A stretch of 64,000 nt of DNA from Pseudoalteromonas sp. MMG010. GTDB taxonomy: Bacteria > Pseudomonadota > Gammaproteobacteria > Enterobacterales > Alteromonadaceae. The notes under the pieces are model-generated. The model saw only the letters and a list, made by a program, of their open reading frames with translations. It ran no database searches and was not told the DNA's origin. Below, one piece after another: positions 28,977-42,898 of the stretch (position 1 is its first letter; the number at the start of each line of letters is the position of its first letter). The position numbers were made by a program, and so were the translations under genes. The stretch is from assembly GCF_018100905.1 (NCBI RefSeq), contig NZ_JAGJEG010000002.1, forward strand, positions 310,001 through 374,000, in the 5' to 3' direction.

Positions 28977-30148
28977 AGCTATCTCAATTTACAGTAAAAA
29001 TTTTGTCTTACATTAGCAAAGGCTTGAAGCGTAAACAACGTCTCTCTCAATTAGTGCTATTTTTGTTTATCGGTTTTTTTTCATCTATCGCTAATGCAAA
29101 TATATTACCTAAAGTGCAATACCACACTCACACACTCGCTCATCACTTACACTCGCCTTGGAGTATGGTAAAACTGCCCAATGACATATGGTTAATTACT
29201 GAGCGAGATGGTCACGTCGTAATTGTAAAAGACAATCAGCAAATAAGAGTAAATTTAAATCTTGAAGGGTTATACGTTGCTGGCCAAGGCGGTTTGCTCG
29301 ATATTGTACTCGCCCCCGACTTTAATACTTCAAAAAATGTTTTTATTACATACGCCCAAGGCAATGCACAGGCTAATCGCCTTGTTATTGCTAAAACGTC
29401 GTTTAATGGTACGCACTTTTCAAAACCCACTGTTATTTATAAAGTCGCAACAGATAAAAATACACCACAACATTATGCAGGGCGAGCTCTTATTTTACCT
29501 GACAACACGCTATTATTCTCAACCGGAGATGGCTTTGATTTTAGAGAGCAAGCACAAGTGATCACCAGCCAACTGGGTAAAATATTGCGTATACATCTAG
29601 ATGGCACGCCCCCTAAAGATAACCCTTTTATTAATCATACAAACCCACGTGCACACGCTATTTATTCGCTCGGTCACCGAAACCCACAAGGTTTAGTGTA
29701 CGATGATGATACACAGCAAATTATTAGCCACGAGCATGGCCCCGCCGGTGGCGACGAGCTAAATTATTTAACCCCAGGCACTAATTACGGATGGCCGGTA
29801 ATCACTTATGGTAGGGATTACTCGCAAGCGCGAATTTCCCCCTTTACCGAATATAAAGGTATGCAAAAACCAAGTGTGGATTGGACTCCTTCAATCGCGC
29901 CATCAAGCATGGCGTATTACAGTGCTAAATATACTGCCTTTCCATCATTACAAAAGCAGGTACTTATCAGTACATTGGTCGATCAAAAACTCTATAGTGT
30001 CAATTTAGCTGATGGTGCGTTTACCCAGACTCATGTATTTCCAGAGGCATCGGGCAGATTAAGAAATGTGTATGTAACAACTGAAGGTAATATTGCTGTA
30101 TTAACCGATGGGAAAGATGCAAAACTGATGATATTTAAACCCGAATAA
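28961..30148 (+). CDS. PQQ-dependent sugar dehydrogenase-like (YliI/Asd family), exported
   Basis: A six-bladed beta-propeller of the soluble aldose sugar dehydrogenase family (E. coli YliI), periplasmic or secreted. Signal segment KRKQRLSQLVLFLFIGFFSSIANA, then family motifs LHSPWSMVKLPN, ITERDG, GGLLDIVLAPDF, GHRNPQG and EHGPAGGDELNY. It would oxidise aldoses with PQQ, though many family members lack proven activity. The frame is open from an ATG at 28922, which gives an over-long N-terminus. I chose GTG at 28961 with GGAAG five bases before it. A TTG at 29024 would give the neatest 25-residue signal peptide. Confidence 0.82.
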   Translation: MLKMPQLSQFTVKILSYISKGLKRKQRLSQLVLFLFIGFFSSIANANILPKVQYHTHTLAHHLHSPWSMVKLPNDIWLITERDGHVVIVKDNQQIRVNLNLEGLYVAGQGGLLDIVLAPDFNTSKNVFITYAQGNAQANRLVIAKTSFNGTHFSKPTVIYKVATDKNTPQHYAGRALILPDNTLLFSTGDGFDFREQAQVITSQLGKILRIHLDGTPPKDNPFINHTNPRAHAIYSLGHRNPQGLVYDDDTQQIISHEHGPAGGDELNYLTPGTNYGWPVITYGRDYSQARISPFTEYKGMQKPSVDWTPSIAPSSMAYYSAKYTAFPSLQKQVLISTLVDQKLYSVNLADGAFTQTHVFPEASGRLRNVYVTTEGNIAVLTDGKDAKLMIFKPE

Positions 30149-30150
30149 TA

Positions 30151-30188
30151 AAAAAAAAGCCGCGGTTTATAATAAACAGCGGCTTTGT
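30151..30188. terminator. Bidirectional terminator between yliI-like gene and serS
   Basis: Arms AAAGCCGC (30156-30163) and GCGGCTTT (30179-30186), with extra inner pairing TTTAT/ATAAA, are flanked by a long A run that reads as a T-tract for serS on the minus strand. It is the stronger terminator for serS and weaker for the plus strand. Confidence 0.8.
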
Positions 30189-30214
30189 TAATTTAATCAC
30201 TTAAGCGTGGTAAA

Positions 30215-31900
<1,686 letters not shown>

Positions 31901-31908
<8 letters not shown>

Positions 31909-33244
31909 TTTCGTATCGCTTAACTGGACTTTGTGCATCTCGCGCTTTTAAATATTCGAGCTTTTGTTTAATTTTTTGCTCAAGGCCTCGCTCTGTCGGC
32001 ACGTAATATTGCGTATGTTGTATCTCGCTCGGCAAATACTTCTCACCTGCTGCAAATGCACCTTCTTCGTTATGCGCATAGCGATATTGCGCCCCATAAC
32101 CTAAATCTTTCATTAAACTTGTTGGGGCATTACGTAAGTGCTCTGGTACCGGATAACTTGGTTTATTTTTGGCATCCTCTTTGGCTTGGTTAAAGGCCAT
32201 ATACACCGCATTACTTTTAGGGGCACTTGCCATATAAAGTGTTGCCTGTGCAATTGCTCGTTCACCTTCTTTAGGGCCAACGCGTTGAAAAATATCCCAC
32301 GCATTGAGTGCGACTTCCATCGCACGAGGATCGGCATTACCAATATCTTCAGTAGCAATAGCAAGCAACCGCCTAGCAACATAAAGAGGGTCTCCTCCAC
32401 CAGCTAAAATTCTTGCATACCAATACAGTGCACCATCTGGCGAGCTCCCTCGCACTGATTTATGAAAAGCGGAAATTAAATCGTAAAACTCATCTCCCCC
32501 TTTATCGTACTTTGCTAAATGTGTGGGTAATACTTGGCTTAGAACGTGTTCATCAATATTTAATGTGCCGTTTTTATCAGTTGTTAAATCCACTGCTTGT
32601 TCTAACAAGTTCAGTACTTTACGTGCATCACCTGCGCTGGCTTGGCAAAGTGCTTTTTTAGCATTGTCAGCAATAATTATTTTTTTTTGATTTAATTGCT
32701 CATCAAGCTTTAGAGCACGGTCTATAACATTATATAAATCACTCTCTTGAAGTGATTTTAATACATAAACACGGGCTCGAGACAAAATCGCATTATTTAA
32801 GGCAAATGAAGGATTTTCTGTGGTAGCGCCTACAAAAATAAACGTGCCATCTTCTATGTGCGGTAAAAATGCATCTTGTTGCGATTTATTAAAACGATGT
32901 ATTTCATCAACAAACATCAGTGTTCGCTGTCCACGGGAGGCTAAGTTATCTTGCGCTTGTATGACACTGTCTCGAATATCTTTTACACCCGCTGTGACAG
33001 CTGAAAGCTGTATTAAAGCAGCATCGGCATGATTAGCAATGATTTGAGCCAATGTTGTTTTACCCACACCCGGAGGGCCCCACAATATCAAACTATGACA
33101 ACGCCCTGCTACAATCGCTTGATGCAGAGGCTTGTCTGTACTTAATAAATGTTGCTGCCCTATATAACCATCTAACGTTGTCGGGCGCATTCGCGCTGCT
33201 AATGGGCGCACATCCGGCCCAAAATTAAAACCTAAATTATTCAC
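31901..33244 (-). CDS. rarA: Replication-associated recombination protein A (MgsA AAA+ ATPase)
   Basis: An AAA+ ATPase related to clamp loaders, acting at stalled replication forks. Residue order: Walker [10 protein letters not shown] near 56-64, Walker B with [16 protein letters not shown] near 113, sensor [12 protein letters not shown], then the C-terminal tetramerisation region ([22 protein letters not shown] and MEVALNAWD). The 447-residue length is typical. It overlaps lolA upstream by eight bases and crcB downstream by eight bases, so the three are translationally coupled. The order ftsK-lolA-rarA-serS is the same as in E. coli. Confidence 0.96.
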
Positions 33245-33863
33245 CGTTACTCTGATCGTCTATTTCAACACCCTCGGGTGGTGTAAATTCAAAAGTGTTT
33301 GTATCTAATACTGTATTTACCTGTGCGTTACTAAAAGTAAACTCAGAATGCTGACCTGAATTATCCATAACAACTAATGAGGCTAAGCCTTGCTGGCTGT
33401 CATTAAAGGTTATGTCGAGTTGCTCAACTTGACTTTCAATGCCTTTATTTGGCGTCACACTAAAACCATTATCCGTTTGTATTACATTGTATTTTTCCCA
33501 TTGCTTGGGATCTTTTGAAGTAAGTAACACAAAAGGAGTTGAGTCGATTAAACTGCGTGTATCCATAATGGTTACTTGCTCAGCAAAACTATCAAAGTAA
33601 TACGTTTTTTGTCCATTCGATACAAACAAAGTGTCGTCGGGCGAAACTTGTTGCCAGCGGATCATACTTGGCTGCTTTAAAGCAATACTCCCTGTACCTT
33701 GCATCACAGCTTGACCTTGATGATCTGTTACTTGCTGTACAAACTGTGCTTTAAAGCTCTTTAGTGTTGCTAACTTATTTTGCAGTGCTTGAGTGTCATC
33801 CGCAAACACGGATGCACTAAAAACGCAGCTAAGTGTTAATAATATACGGTTAAATTTTTTCAT
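33237..33863 (-). CDS. lolA: Outer-membrane lipoprotein carrier protein LolA
   Basis: A periplasmic chaperone that ferries lipoproteins from LolCDE to LolB. Signal peptide about 1-21 (ending SVFA), followed by a 187-residue half-open beta-barrel (FKAQFVQQVTDHQGQAVMQGTG, PSMIRWQQVSPDDTLFVSNGQKTYYFD). The ATG shares one base with the ftsK stop. It is relevant to this window because at least four predicted lipoproteins encoded here would depend on it. Confidence 0.95.
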   Translation of the reverse strand: MKKFNRILLTLSCVFSASVFADDTQALQNKLATLKSFKAQFVQQVTDHQGQAVMQGTGSIALKQPSMIRWQQVSPDDTLFVSNGQKTYYFDSFAEQVTIMDTRSLIDSTPFVLLTSKDPKQWEKYNVIQTDNGFSVTPNKGIESQVEQLDITFNDSQQGLASLVVMDNSGQHSEFTFSNAQVNTVLDTNTFEFTPPEGVEIDDQSNGE

Positions 33864-36346
33864 TAATTTGCTCCATTAGGCACTAATACATCACGAGCAC
33901 CATTGTGTCCGGGTGCGCTAACAATGCCAGAAGTTTCCATTTGTTCAACCAAACGTGCTGCTCGATTATAGCCAACACGTAGTTTACGCTGAACAGATGA
34001 TACAGAGACCTTGCCTGTTTCAATTACAAATGACACCGCTTCATCATAAAGAGGATCTGACTCTTCATCGGCATTTTCGCTTGCCTCACCAGGTAATAAA
34101 ATATCTTCGGTGGCTTCACCATTTAATATTTCATCAACATAATTTGGTTTACCACGTGCTTTCCAATCACTGACAACAGCATGCACTTCATGATCGTCAA
34201 CAAAAGCGCCATGTACACGTACCGGCACACTTGTTCCCGGCGGTAAATACAACATATCCCCCATGCCTAATAGGTTTTCAGCACCTTGTTGATCTAAAAT
34301 AGTACGCGAATCAATTTTACTTGATACCTGGAACGCCATTCTTGTAGGTATGTTTGCTTTTATTAAACCGGTTATTACATCCACTGATGGACGTTGCGTT
34401 GCTAGCACTAAGTGAATACCCGCAGCACGGGCTTTTTGTGCTATACGTGCAATTAATTCTTCAACTTTCTTACCAACGATCATCATCATGTCGGCAAATT
34501 CGTCAATAACAACCACAATACTTGGGAGCTTATCAAGCTCATCAGGGCCATCTTTCATGCCATCTGTATCTTTAAAAAGAGGGTCCATGATCGGGTAACC
34601 CGCCTCTTTAGCATCAAGTACTTTTTGATTGTAACCTTTAAGATTACGCACACCTAACGCTGACATTAATTTATAACGACGTTCCATTTCTCCTACACAC
34701 CAACGAAGTGCATTGGCCGCTTCTTTCATATCGGTGACTACTTCACACAATAAATGTGGAATGCCTTCGTACACCGATAACTCAAGCATTTTTGGATCTA
34801 TCATGATCATGCGGACATCTTCAGGGCCAGATTTATAGAGCAAACTTAAAATCATGACATTAACACCCACTGATTTACCTGAACCTGTGGTACCCGCTAC
34901 TAATAAATGGGGCATTTTTCCTAAGTCGGCACATACTGGCTCACCGGCAATATCTTTACCTAATACCATCGTTAATGGTGATGGGTTTTGTTCAAATTTA
35001 GGGGCATCAATCACTTCTGATAAACGCACTATCTCACGGTGTTTATTCGGTAGCTCTATTCCAACATATGTTTTACCCGGAATAACCTCGACAACACGTA
35101 CGCTTATGGCAGAAAGCGAACGCGCTAAATCTTTCGCTAAGCCGGTAATTTTTGATACTTTTATTCCAGGTGCTAAATCAAGTTCAAAACGTGTAACAAC
35201 CGGACCTGGGTAAACACCAACAACAGCCGCTTGTACATTAAAATCAAGTAACTTTGTTTCTACCAATCGCGATACCGCATCTAACTCTTCCGCTGAAATT
35301 GGGTTTTTGGCTTTATCTGCTCTATCTAATAAATCTAATGATGGGAGCGGGCCTGCTGGCGGCTCTTGCTCTAATAGCTGTTCAAACTTTTCTTTCGCGG
35401 TAGGTGGCGGCTGATAAGCTGGTTTTGCTTTAGGTAATGGGGGCGCTGGCGAAATAACCGTGGTCGGTTGAATTTCAGGCTCTATGACTTGGCTTTGGTC
35501 AAGCGCATTGAGCGCTGCGGCTGTGTCCATAGGCTCATCATCTATTGCACTAAATGTTGTAATTTCTTGATCTAAAATATCATCTATTTCGTCAAATGCA
35601 GGAACAAACCCAGTATTAACAGAATTAGGTTCAGCAGGTTGTTGTTCGATAAATGGCTTATTTATTTGAGGTTTAGATGATTTAACTTCAGGCTCAGCAC
35701 TGATTTTTGCTTGTTCATCTAGCTCATTATCATGATTGTTAGCCTCACGTTCTCGATTAAGCCAGTCTTTTAAATATGTTGTTAAAAAAAGATAAAGTCT
35801 AACAACCGTATCACCTAAATAATCAACACATTGAACCCAAGATACGCCGGTAAATAAAGTCAAACCCGCAAAGAAAAAACACAATAATAAAATTGATGTA
35901 CCGGTAAAATTAAAAGCAGGCATCATGGCACTTGCAATAACATCACCTACAACCCCTCCCGAAGAAAAAGTGTAAATATCATCAAAGTTAATACTGCAAA
36001 TGGCAGATGCGGATGTTAAAAACAAAGCAAAGCCAATAACACGTAAAGCTAACGTTGTATAATCTAGTTGGAAAATTTTATGAGGTTGTTTGAAGAGTAA
36101 GTAACCAAAAAATTGAATAACGGCTGGCACTAAATAAGCAAGCCAACCAAATGATAATAATAAAATATCTGCAATCCACGCACCGGCTGTGCCGGTTATA
36201 TTTTTTACATGAACAAATTCACCTGTTTGTGACCATGCAGGATCGGCTGGATCGAAACTAATTAATGCGCATAAAATAAACACTGCCGCAAACGAGCTAA
36301 CAATAAGTCCTGTTTCTAATAGTCTTTGTACACCGTTTAGGCGCAT
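33863..36346 (-). CDS. ftsK: DNA translocase FtsK
   Basis: A septal DNA pump that clears chromosomes from the division site and activates XerCD at dif. Four to five membrane helices (about 10-30, 55-85, 100-120, 145-170), an acidic and Pro/Gln-rich linker (about 200-330, shorter than in E. coli), the motor with Walker A GTTGSGKS at 485-492 and Walker [13 protein letters not shown], and a winged-helix gamma domain (about 765-827) that reads KOPS sites. At 827 residues, it is of the short-linker form common in marine gammaproteobacteria. The ATG is at 36346, after a 136-base gap from lrp. Confidence 0.97.
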   Translation of the reverse strand: MRLNGVQRLLETGLIVSSFAAVFILCALISFDPADPAWSQTGEFVHVKNITGTAGAWIADILLLSFGWLAYLVPAVIQFFGYLLFKQPHKIFQLDYTTLALRVIGFALFLTSASAICSINFDDIYTFSSGGVVGDVIASAMMPAFNFTGTSILLLCFFFAGLTLFTGVSWVQCVDYLGDTVVRLYLFLTTYLKDWLNREREANNHDNELDEQAKISAEPEVKSSKPQINKPFIEQQPAEPNSVNTGFVPAFDEIDDILDQEITTFSAIDDEPMDTAAALNALDQSQVIEPEIQPTTVISPAPPLPKAKPAYQPPPTAKEKFEQLLEQEPPAGPLPSLDLLDRADKAKNPISAEELDAVSRLVETKLLDFNVQAAVVGVYPGPVVTRFELDLAPGIKVSKITGLAKDLARSLSAISVRVVEVIPGKTYVGIELPNKHREIVRLSEVIDAPKFEQNPSPLTMVLGKDIAGEPVCADLGKMPHLLVAGTTGSGKSVGVNVMILSLLYKSGPEDVRMIMIDPKMLELSVYEGIPHLLCEVVTDMKEAANALRWCVGEMERRYKLMSALGVRNLKGYNQKVLDAKEAGYPIMDPLFKDTDGMKDGPDELDKLPSIVVVIDEFADMMMIVGKKVEELIARIAQKARAAGIHLVLATQRPSVDVITGLIKANIPTRMAFQVSSKIDSRTILDQQGAENLLGMGDMLYLPPGTSVPVRVHGAFVDDHEVHAVVSDWKARGKPNYVDEILNGEATEDILLPGEASENADEESDPLYDEAVSFVIETGKVSVSSVQRKLRVGYNRAARLVEQMETSGIVSAPGHNGARDVLVPNGAN

Positions 36347-36482
36347 AATTCCCTATTCCTCTTTATTATTTTACTTTTTAATAATGTATTATTTTTAATA
36401 GGTAAATACCTTATCAGGATTTACTTTTTGATGCACTGTATCTTAGTCATGATTAGCTGATTATGAACGACTATTTATAAGT

Positions 36483-36962
36483 TCATTGAGTATATGGGCG
36501 AATAATTAATCCTAATTCTCCCTTTACTTCTTCCATTACAACGTACGTTCTACTTTCACTAACATGGGGGAGTTTTAATAAAATATCACCTAATACGCCT
36601 CGATACTCTGACATATCATTTACTCGTGTTTTTAATAAAAAATCAAAATTCCCAGACACTAAATGACACTCTATAATTTCATCATGGCGTTTAACGGCCG
36701 CATTAAACTCATCAAATACAGAGGGCGATGTTTTAGTGATGGTCACTTCAACATAAACCGATAAACCAAGCCCTAACTTTTCGGGGTTAATAACAGCCTT
36801 ATACCCCAAAATATACCCTTCCCTTTCAAGCTTTTTAACACGTTCCAAGCAAGGCGTTGCACTCAAACCAACTCGCTTTGCTAATTCAACATTAGAAACG
36901 CGGCCATCTAACTGTAATTCCATTATTATTTTTCTATCTATTCGGTCAAGTAATTGATGCAC
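36483..36962 (-). CDS. lrp: Leucine-responsive regulatory protein Lrp
   Basis: A global regulator of amino-acid metabolism. It has an N-terminal helix-turn-helix (LDGRVSNVELAKRVGLSATPCLERVKKLEREG, residues about 18-50) and a C-terminal RAM ligand-binding domain (about 65-150). At 159 residues it is close to E. coli Lrp. The start is GTG (36962-36960); no ATG keeps the conserved LLDRIDRKII. It is divergent from ald, a common Lrp target, and the shared upstream region holds two Lrp-like boxes, one overlapping its own predicted -10. Confidence 0.95.
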   Translation of the reverse strand: MHQLLDRIDRKIIMELQLDGRVSNVELAKRVGLSATPCLERVKKLEREGYILGYKAVINPEKLGLGLSVYVEVTITKTSPSVFDEFNAAVKRHDEIIECHLVSGNFDFLLKTRVNDMSEYRGVLGDILLKLPHVSESRTYVVMEEVKGELGLIIRPYTQ

Positions 36963-36970
36963 TTTTATTC

Positions 36971-37015
36971 CAGTTTATTACTCTGTCATTTTTATTATTA
37001 CAGATTATAACACTA
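36971..37015. promoter_or_regulatory. Two Lrp-like boxes between lrp and ald
   Basis: Against the E. coli Lrp consensus YAGHAWATTWTDCTR, the 15-mers at 36971-36985 (CAGTTTATTACTCTG) and 37001-37015 (CAGATTATAACACTA) match 13 and 12 positions. Their centres are 30 bases apart, about three helical turns. The second overlaps a minus-strand TATAAT (37009-37004), the likely lrp -10. Confidence 0.5.
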
Positions 37016-37035
37016 GAAAATAACTTTAAAAAGGT

Positions 37036-37064
37036 GAGACACACTAGGATATGATGAATATAAT
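37036..37064 (+). promoter_or_regulatory. Probable ald promoter
   Basis: GAGACA (37036-37041) and a perfect TATAAT (37059-37064) are 17 bases apart, 40 bases before the ald start. The Lrp-like boxes lie roughly 60 and 95 bases upstream of the predicted start of transcription. Confidence 0.55.
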
Positions 37065-37103
37065 AGTCAATAGTTTCAATTCAATTAATGAAAGGCTATT
37101 TAA

Positions 37104-38225
37104 ATGATTATTGGTGTACCTAAAGAAATAAAAAACCATGAATACCGCGTAGGTATGGTTCCTGCTAGTGTTCGTGAACTAATAAACCACGGCCACCAAG
37201 TATTTGTTGAGACAGATGCTGGTATGGGCATTGGTTTTACTAACGAAGATTACATTCAAGCTGGAGCGGTTATTTTATCAACTGCATCAGAAGTATTTGC
37301 TAAAGCAGACATGATTGTAAAAGTAAAAGAGCCACAAGCGGTTGAGCGTGCAATGTTACGTGAAGATCAAATCTTATTTACTTATTTACACCTTGCACCA
37401 GATTTACCACAAACTGAAGACTTAGTTAAATCTAAAGCAATTTGTATTGCATATGAAACAGTCACTGATGCTCGTGGTGGCTTACCATTATTAGCACCTA
37501 TGAGTGAAGTAGCTGGGCGTATGTCAATTCAAGCCGGCGCACAAGCACTTGAAAAATCTAACCACGGTCGTGGTATGTTATTAGGTGGTGTACCGGGTGT
37601 TGAAGCTGCTAAAGTAGTGGTCATTGGTGGTGGCATGGTTGGCCGTAGCGCAGCTCAAATGGCTGTTGGTATGGGTGCTGATGTGGTCGTTCTAGATCGT
37701 AACATTGATGTTTTACGTGCGTTAGATGCACAATTTGGCAATAAAGTGAAAGCAATTTACTCAACTGCTGATGCATTAGAAAAGCATGTACTAGAAGCTG
37801 ATTTAGTCATTGGTGGTGTATTAATTCCAGGAGCTGCGGCACCTAAGTTAGTCACTGCTGAGCACATTAAAGCGATGAAGCCAGGTGCTGCAATTGTTGA
37901 TGTTGCTATTGACCAAGGTGGTTGTATTGCGACATCTAAAGCAACAACGCATGCTGATCCTACGTTCATTGTTGATGAGGTTGTTCATTACTGTGTTGCT
38001 AACATGCCAGGCGCTGTTCCACGTACATCTACTTTTGCATTAAATAATGCCACTTTGCCGTTTATTATTAGCCTTGCAAATAAAGGTTATAAACAAGCAT
38101 TACTTGAAGATGAACATTTCTTAAATGGCCTAAATGTAATTAAAGGTCAAGTAACTTACAAAGAAGTTGCTGAAGCATTTAACATGCAATATGTTGAGCC
38201 TCGCTCTGCGATTGAAAATGCTTAA
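37104..38225 (+). CDS. ald: Alanine dehydrogenase
   Basis: NAD-dependent reversible deamination of L-alanine to pyruvate and ammonia. The 373-residue protein begins with the conserved [20 protein letters not shown], has the substrate-side HLAPD (near 95) and the NAD-binding [24 protein letters not shown] (near 170-195), and DVAIDQGG in the active-site region. GAAAGG precedes the ATG. It is divergent from lrp, so Lrp control by amino-acid supply is likely. Confidence 0.97.
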   Translation: MIIGVPKEIKNHEYRVGMVPASVRELINHGHQVFVETDAGMGIGFTNEDYIQAGAVILSTASEVFAKADMIVKVKEPQAVERAMLREDQILFTYLHLAPDLPQTEDLVKSKAICIAYETVTDARGGLPLLAPMSEVAGRMSIQAGAQALEKSNHGRGMLLGGVPGVEAAKVVVIGGGMVGRSAAQMAVGMGADVVVLDRNIDVLRALDAQFGNKVKAIYSTADALEKHVLEADLVIGGVLIPGAAAPKLVTAEHIKAMKPGAAIVDVAIDQGGCIATSKATTHADPTFIVDEVVHYCVANMPGAVPRTSTFALNNATLPFIISLANKGYKQALLEDEHFLNGLNVIKGQVTYKEVAEAFNMQYVEPRSAIENA

Positions 38226-38245
38226 TTGCACTTTTAAATAAAAAT

Positions 38246-38273
38246 AAAAAAAGCAGCTAACGCTGCTTTTTTT
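38246..38273. terminator. Bidirectional terminator between ald and pssA
   Basis: Arms AAGCAGC/GCTGCTT with a four-base loop are flanked by A and T runs on both sides, serving both convergent genes. Confidence 0.85.
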
Positions 38274-38283
38274 ATATATAAAA

Positions 38284-39609
38284 TTAAATAAATCGTTTTA
38301 TAATTGCGTCAACTTTTACCCGTTTAACCTGTGTCAGCAGTTTTTTAACCGCCGCAGGATAATCTGCAACTGTTTCGATATCACAAGGCCCTGTTAACCG
38401 ACGACAATGCTGTAAAATTTCATTGCGTTCATTATCTATACTTGCCATTAAGCTTTGCTTAGGGTCGTCTATTAAAATCCCATTTTCAATATCTAAACCC
38501 CACGCTCTTGGATTTAAGTTATGGCCACTGAGTAAGTGAACTTTTCTATCTGCACAAATCCCTTTTAAATGAAACGAATTATTGTCGTGCTTCCACAAGT
38601 ACACATTTAGGTTTCCATTATCTATATAACGTTTTTGTGTTTTCACAAATTTATATAAAATAGTTTCGTACAGATAAGGCAAAGCCCCTATTTTGCTAAA
38701 AGGTTGATCTGGGGGAAGATAAAAATCGTTAGCGGTTTTATCGCCAACAACAATCGTCACCTGTTTCCCTGCTTTTAATAATCGACGTAATGAACGCATA
38801 AGTGGTGCCGGAAAATTAAAGTAAGGTGTATACAGAACTAATTCATTTTGCGTTGTATCAAATAAATTTTTAATAACACGATTTAATCTATTATGTCGAC
38901 GCCCCAAGCCAAGTAAAGCCCTAATACCAATTTGTTCACTTTGATTAATATCGCCATGTTTATAACTTGCCGATTTTAAATCACGCATTAGCTGCTTTTG
39001 CTCATTTTTAAATTCGGCTAAGCGAGGTAATGGACGTTTATCGATTCTAGGTACAGCTATGGAAGCAAGTAATTTGTTATCGATAAAATCAATCATCGCG
39101 TCACATAATTTGTCTTGCTTGATTAAAAAGTAACGATCTAACCTATAACGTTCACCGACATTTAGATAAACATTATTAATACTTGCGCCACTGTAAAGCA
39201 AAGTATCATCAATCATAAATCCTTTTAAATGCAATACCCCAAATAACTCTTTTGCTTTTACAGGTACGCCATATACTTGTACATTAGAGTTATGTTGCGT
39301 AAGGCTATCACAATATAAACTTGCATTACCTTCGGATTTATCTGCCCCAATTAACCCACGCTGAGCTCGGTGAAAATCAACCAAAACTTTTATTTCAAGT
39401 GCTGGATTTTCTAGAGAGGCATGGTGAAGTGCCTGCAAAATTTCGCGGCCAGCATCGTCGTCCTGTAAATATAACGCAGTGATATAAATTCGTGATTGTG
39501 CATTACGTATCAAAGTTAATAATTGTGTGTGAAATTGTTTCGCATTGGTCAAGACGGTAACGTCTTTTGAAGTCAACCCAAATGCGGGTGTTTCCTGCCA
39601 AAATAACAT
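38284..39609 (-). CDS. pssA: CDP-diacylglycerol--serine O-phosphatidyltransferase (PLD-type)
   Basis: It makes phosphatidylserine, the precursor of phosphatidylethanolamine. It belongs to the phospholipase-D superfamily, as in E. coli PssA, with two HKD-like motifs: HLKGFMIDDTLLYSGASINN and HLKGICADRKVHLLSGHNLN. The 441 residues contain no strong membrane helix; the E. coli enzyme is membrane- and ribosome-associated. The ATG is at 39609. It sits convergent to ald and divergent from trxB, with a 385-base structured gap upstream. Confidence 0.92.
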   Translation of the reverse strand: MLFWQETPAFGLTSKDVTVLTNAKQFHTQLLTLIRNAQSRIYITALYLQDDDAGREILQALHHASLENPALEIKVLVDFHRAQRGLIGADKSEGNASLYCDSLTQHNSNVQVYGVPVKAKELFGVLHLKGFMIDDTLLYSGASINNVYLNVGERYRLDRYFLIKQDKLCDAMIDFIDNKLLASIAVPRIDKRPLPRLAEFKNEQKQLMRDLKSASYKHGDINQSEQIGIRALLGLGRRHNRLNRVIKNLFDTTQNELVLYTPYFNFPAPLMRSLRRLLKAGKQVTIVVGDKTANDFYLPPDQPFSKIGALPYLYETILYKFVKTQKRYIDNGNLNVYLWKHDNNSFHLKGICADRKVHLLSGHNLNPRAWGLDIENGILIDDPKQSLMASIDNERNEILQHCRRLTGPCDIETVADYPAAVKKLLTQVKRVKVDAIIKRFI

Positions 39610-40945
<1,336 letters not shown>

Positions 40946-40967
40946 ACTAAATCAAAAATACTATAAT

Positions 40968-40994
40968 AAAGGGCTGAAATATCAGCCCTTTTTT
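40968..40994 (+). terminator. Terminator of trxB
   Basis: Seven-base arms GGGCTGA/TCAGCCC with a four-base loop, preceded by AAA and followed by six T. Confidence 0.85.
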
Positions 40995-41033
40995 ATTATG
41001 ATAAATTTATGTTTTAAGTGAAAAAGTCAATTT

Positions 41034-41750
41034 ATGACGCACCAGTTATATCAATTAAATGTAAACGACATCCGATTTCCAGATCCACAACACGCCCTTA
41101 ACTCCCCAGATGGATTACTTGCTGTAGGGGGCGATTTATCTGTCGAACGTTTAAAAGAGGCTTATCACAACGGTATTTTCCCATGGTTTAGTGATTGTGA
41201 ACCCATTATGTGGTGGTCTCCAAGTGAGCGTGCAATTATTGAATTAGCTGATTTTCACGTCAGTAAATCATTACGTAAGCAATTAAAAAAAAGCCCTGTG
41301 AAGGTCACTATAAACACGGCATTCGAACAGGTTATTAGCGAGTGTATTAATCAACGTATTGATAATGAAGGAACTTGGATCACAGAGCAAATGAAACAAG
41401 CTTATTGCAATGCGCATCGCTGTGAAATAGCACATAGCCTTGAAGTATGGAGAGACAATAAATTAGTCGCAGGCTTATACGGTATAATGCAATGCGGTGT
41501 TTTTTGTGGTGAGTCGATGTTTCATCGTGAAACAAATTGTTCTAAGCTTGCGATGTGGGCACTTGTAAATTATTTACAAAAACATAATGTTCATTTTATT
41601 GATTGCCAATTAGAAAACCCTTATTTAATGTCTTTAGGTGCAGTGGTTATTCCTCGGAGTGATTTTTTGGATAAACTTGCAAAGGCAAAAAATTATACAA
41701 TGTCGTCTAATATGTGGAAATCACAAGAGTTAAAAAACATTTATGACTGA
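41034..41750 (+). CDS. aat: Leucyl/phenylalanyl-tRNA--protein transferase
   Basis: It transfers Leu or Phe from aminoacyl-tRNA to proteins with N-terminal Lys or Arg, creating a primary N-degron. Family motifs are present: FPDPQHALNSPDGLLAVGGDLS, YHNGIFPWFSDCEPIMWWSPSERAI and GVFCGESMFHRETNCSKLA. 238 residues, normal length. Its last eight bases overlap bpt. The acceptor system ClpS/ClpA is encoded about 1.2 kb away on the opposite strand. Confidence 0.97.
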   Translation: MTHQLYQLNVNDIRFPDPQHALNSPDGLLAVGGDLSVERLKEAYHNGIFPWFSDCEPIMWWSPSERAIIELADFHVSKSLRKQLKKSPVKVTINTAFEQVISECINQRIDNEGTWITEQMKQAYCNAHRCEIAHSLEVWRDNKLVAGLYGIMQCGVFCGESMFHRETNCSKLAMWALVNYLQKHNVHFIDCQLENPYLMSLGAVVIPRSDFLDKLAKAKNYTMSSNMWKSQELKNIYD

Positions 41751-42447
41751 TCAAACTTCAATGCGAGTCGGTGTAAGCCAAGAATTTACCTGTAGTTACT
41801 TGCCTGATAGGCAAGAGCAAGTATTATTAATTTTAGAACCACACTATTATAATCCCGATAAATATGAGCAACTTTTAGCTTCGGGATTTAGACGCAGTGG
41901 TGATCAAATTTACCGACCCCACTGCCCTAGCTGTAATGCGTGTAAATCTATACGTGTGTTGGCGAATAAATTTATTCCATCTAAATCTCAAAAGCGCAAA
42001 GTTAATAAAACTAAAAAACAATTTACCTTGCGTTATTCAAACGTAGAAAAACCACAATACTACTCACTGTATAGTAAGTATATCAGCGAACGTCACGACG
42101 ATGGCGCGATGTTTCCACCTAACCTAGAGCAATACAAAAGCTTTTTACTGTGTAACTGGTTAGAAATCATATTTATTGAGTTATGGGATAATGATAAATT
42201 AATTGCGGTTGCAGTCACCGACTGTATGAACAATGCAGTATCAGCCATTTATACATTTTTCGATCCTGATTATGCACACTTTAGTTTGGGTAGTGTGATG
42301 ATTATTGCTCAAATTGAGTTTGCAAAAAAACACCAAAAGCAATTTCTCTACTTAGGGTATCAAATAGATGAATGTACTAAAATGAAGTACAAAACACAGT
42401 TTTTACCTGCTCAAAAATACGACAACAACGCTTGGTTGACTATTTAA
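41743..42447 (+). CDS. bpt: Aspartate/glutamate leucyltransferase (Bpt, Ate1-like)
   Basis: It adds Leu to proteins with N-terminal Asp or Glu in the bacterial N-degron pathway. It belongs to the arginyl-transferase (Ate) superfamily. The Cys-rich N-terminal signature HCPSCNACKSIRVLANKF (near 64-82) and C-terminal YLGYQIDECTKMKYKTQFLPAQ are typical. E. coli lacks this gene, but aat-bpt pairs are common in marine gammaproteobacteria. Overlaps aat by eight bases; infA follows after 90 bases. Confidence 0.95.
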   Translation: MTDQTSMRVGVSQEFTCSYLPDRQEQVLLILEPHYYNPDKYEQLLASGFRRSGDQIYRPHCPSCNACKSIRVLANKFIPSKSQKRKVNKTKKQFTLRYSNVEKPQYYSLYSKYISERHDDGAMFPPNLEQYKSFLLCNWLEIIFIELWDNDKLIAVAVTDCMNNAVSAIYTFFDPDYAHFSLGSVMIIAQIEFAKKHQKQFLYLGYQIDECTKMKYKTQFLPAQKYDNNAWLTI

Positions 42448-42519
42448 TTTGCAAAAATAGCCCGTGTAGCTTTACTTATTGTTGTATTTTGGGCAAAATC
42501 TGCAGCGTTTAACTATTAA

Positions 42520-42756
<237 letters not shown>

Positions 42757-42851
42757 GTAAGTGCGTTAACGAGATTTAGTTTTAGCTATTTTATCAGCTT
42801 TAACTTTTATTAAATATAATGCATGGTTTTCTATAAATTATATTTAATAAA

Positions 42852-42881
42852 CAAAAAGCCCAGCTTATGCTGGGCTTTTTG
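42852..42881. terminator. Bidirectional terminator between infA and clpA
   Basis: A perfect 12-pair stem with arms AAAAAGCCCAGC/GCTGGGCTTTTT and a TTAT loop, suitable for both convergent genes. Confidence 0.9.
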
Positions 42882-42898
42882 TTGTTTATAATAAATGG

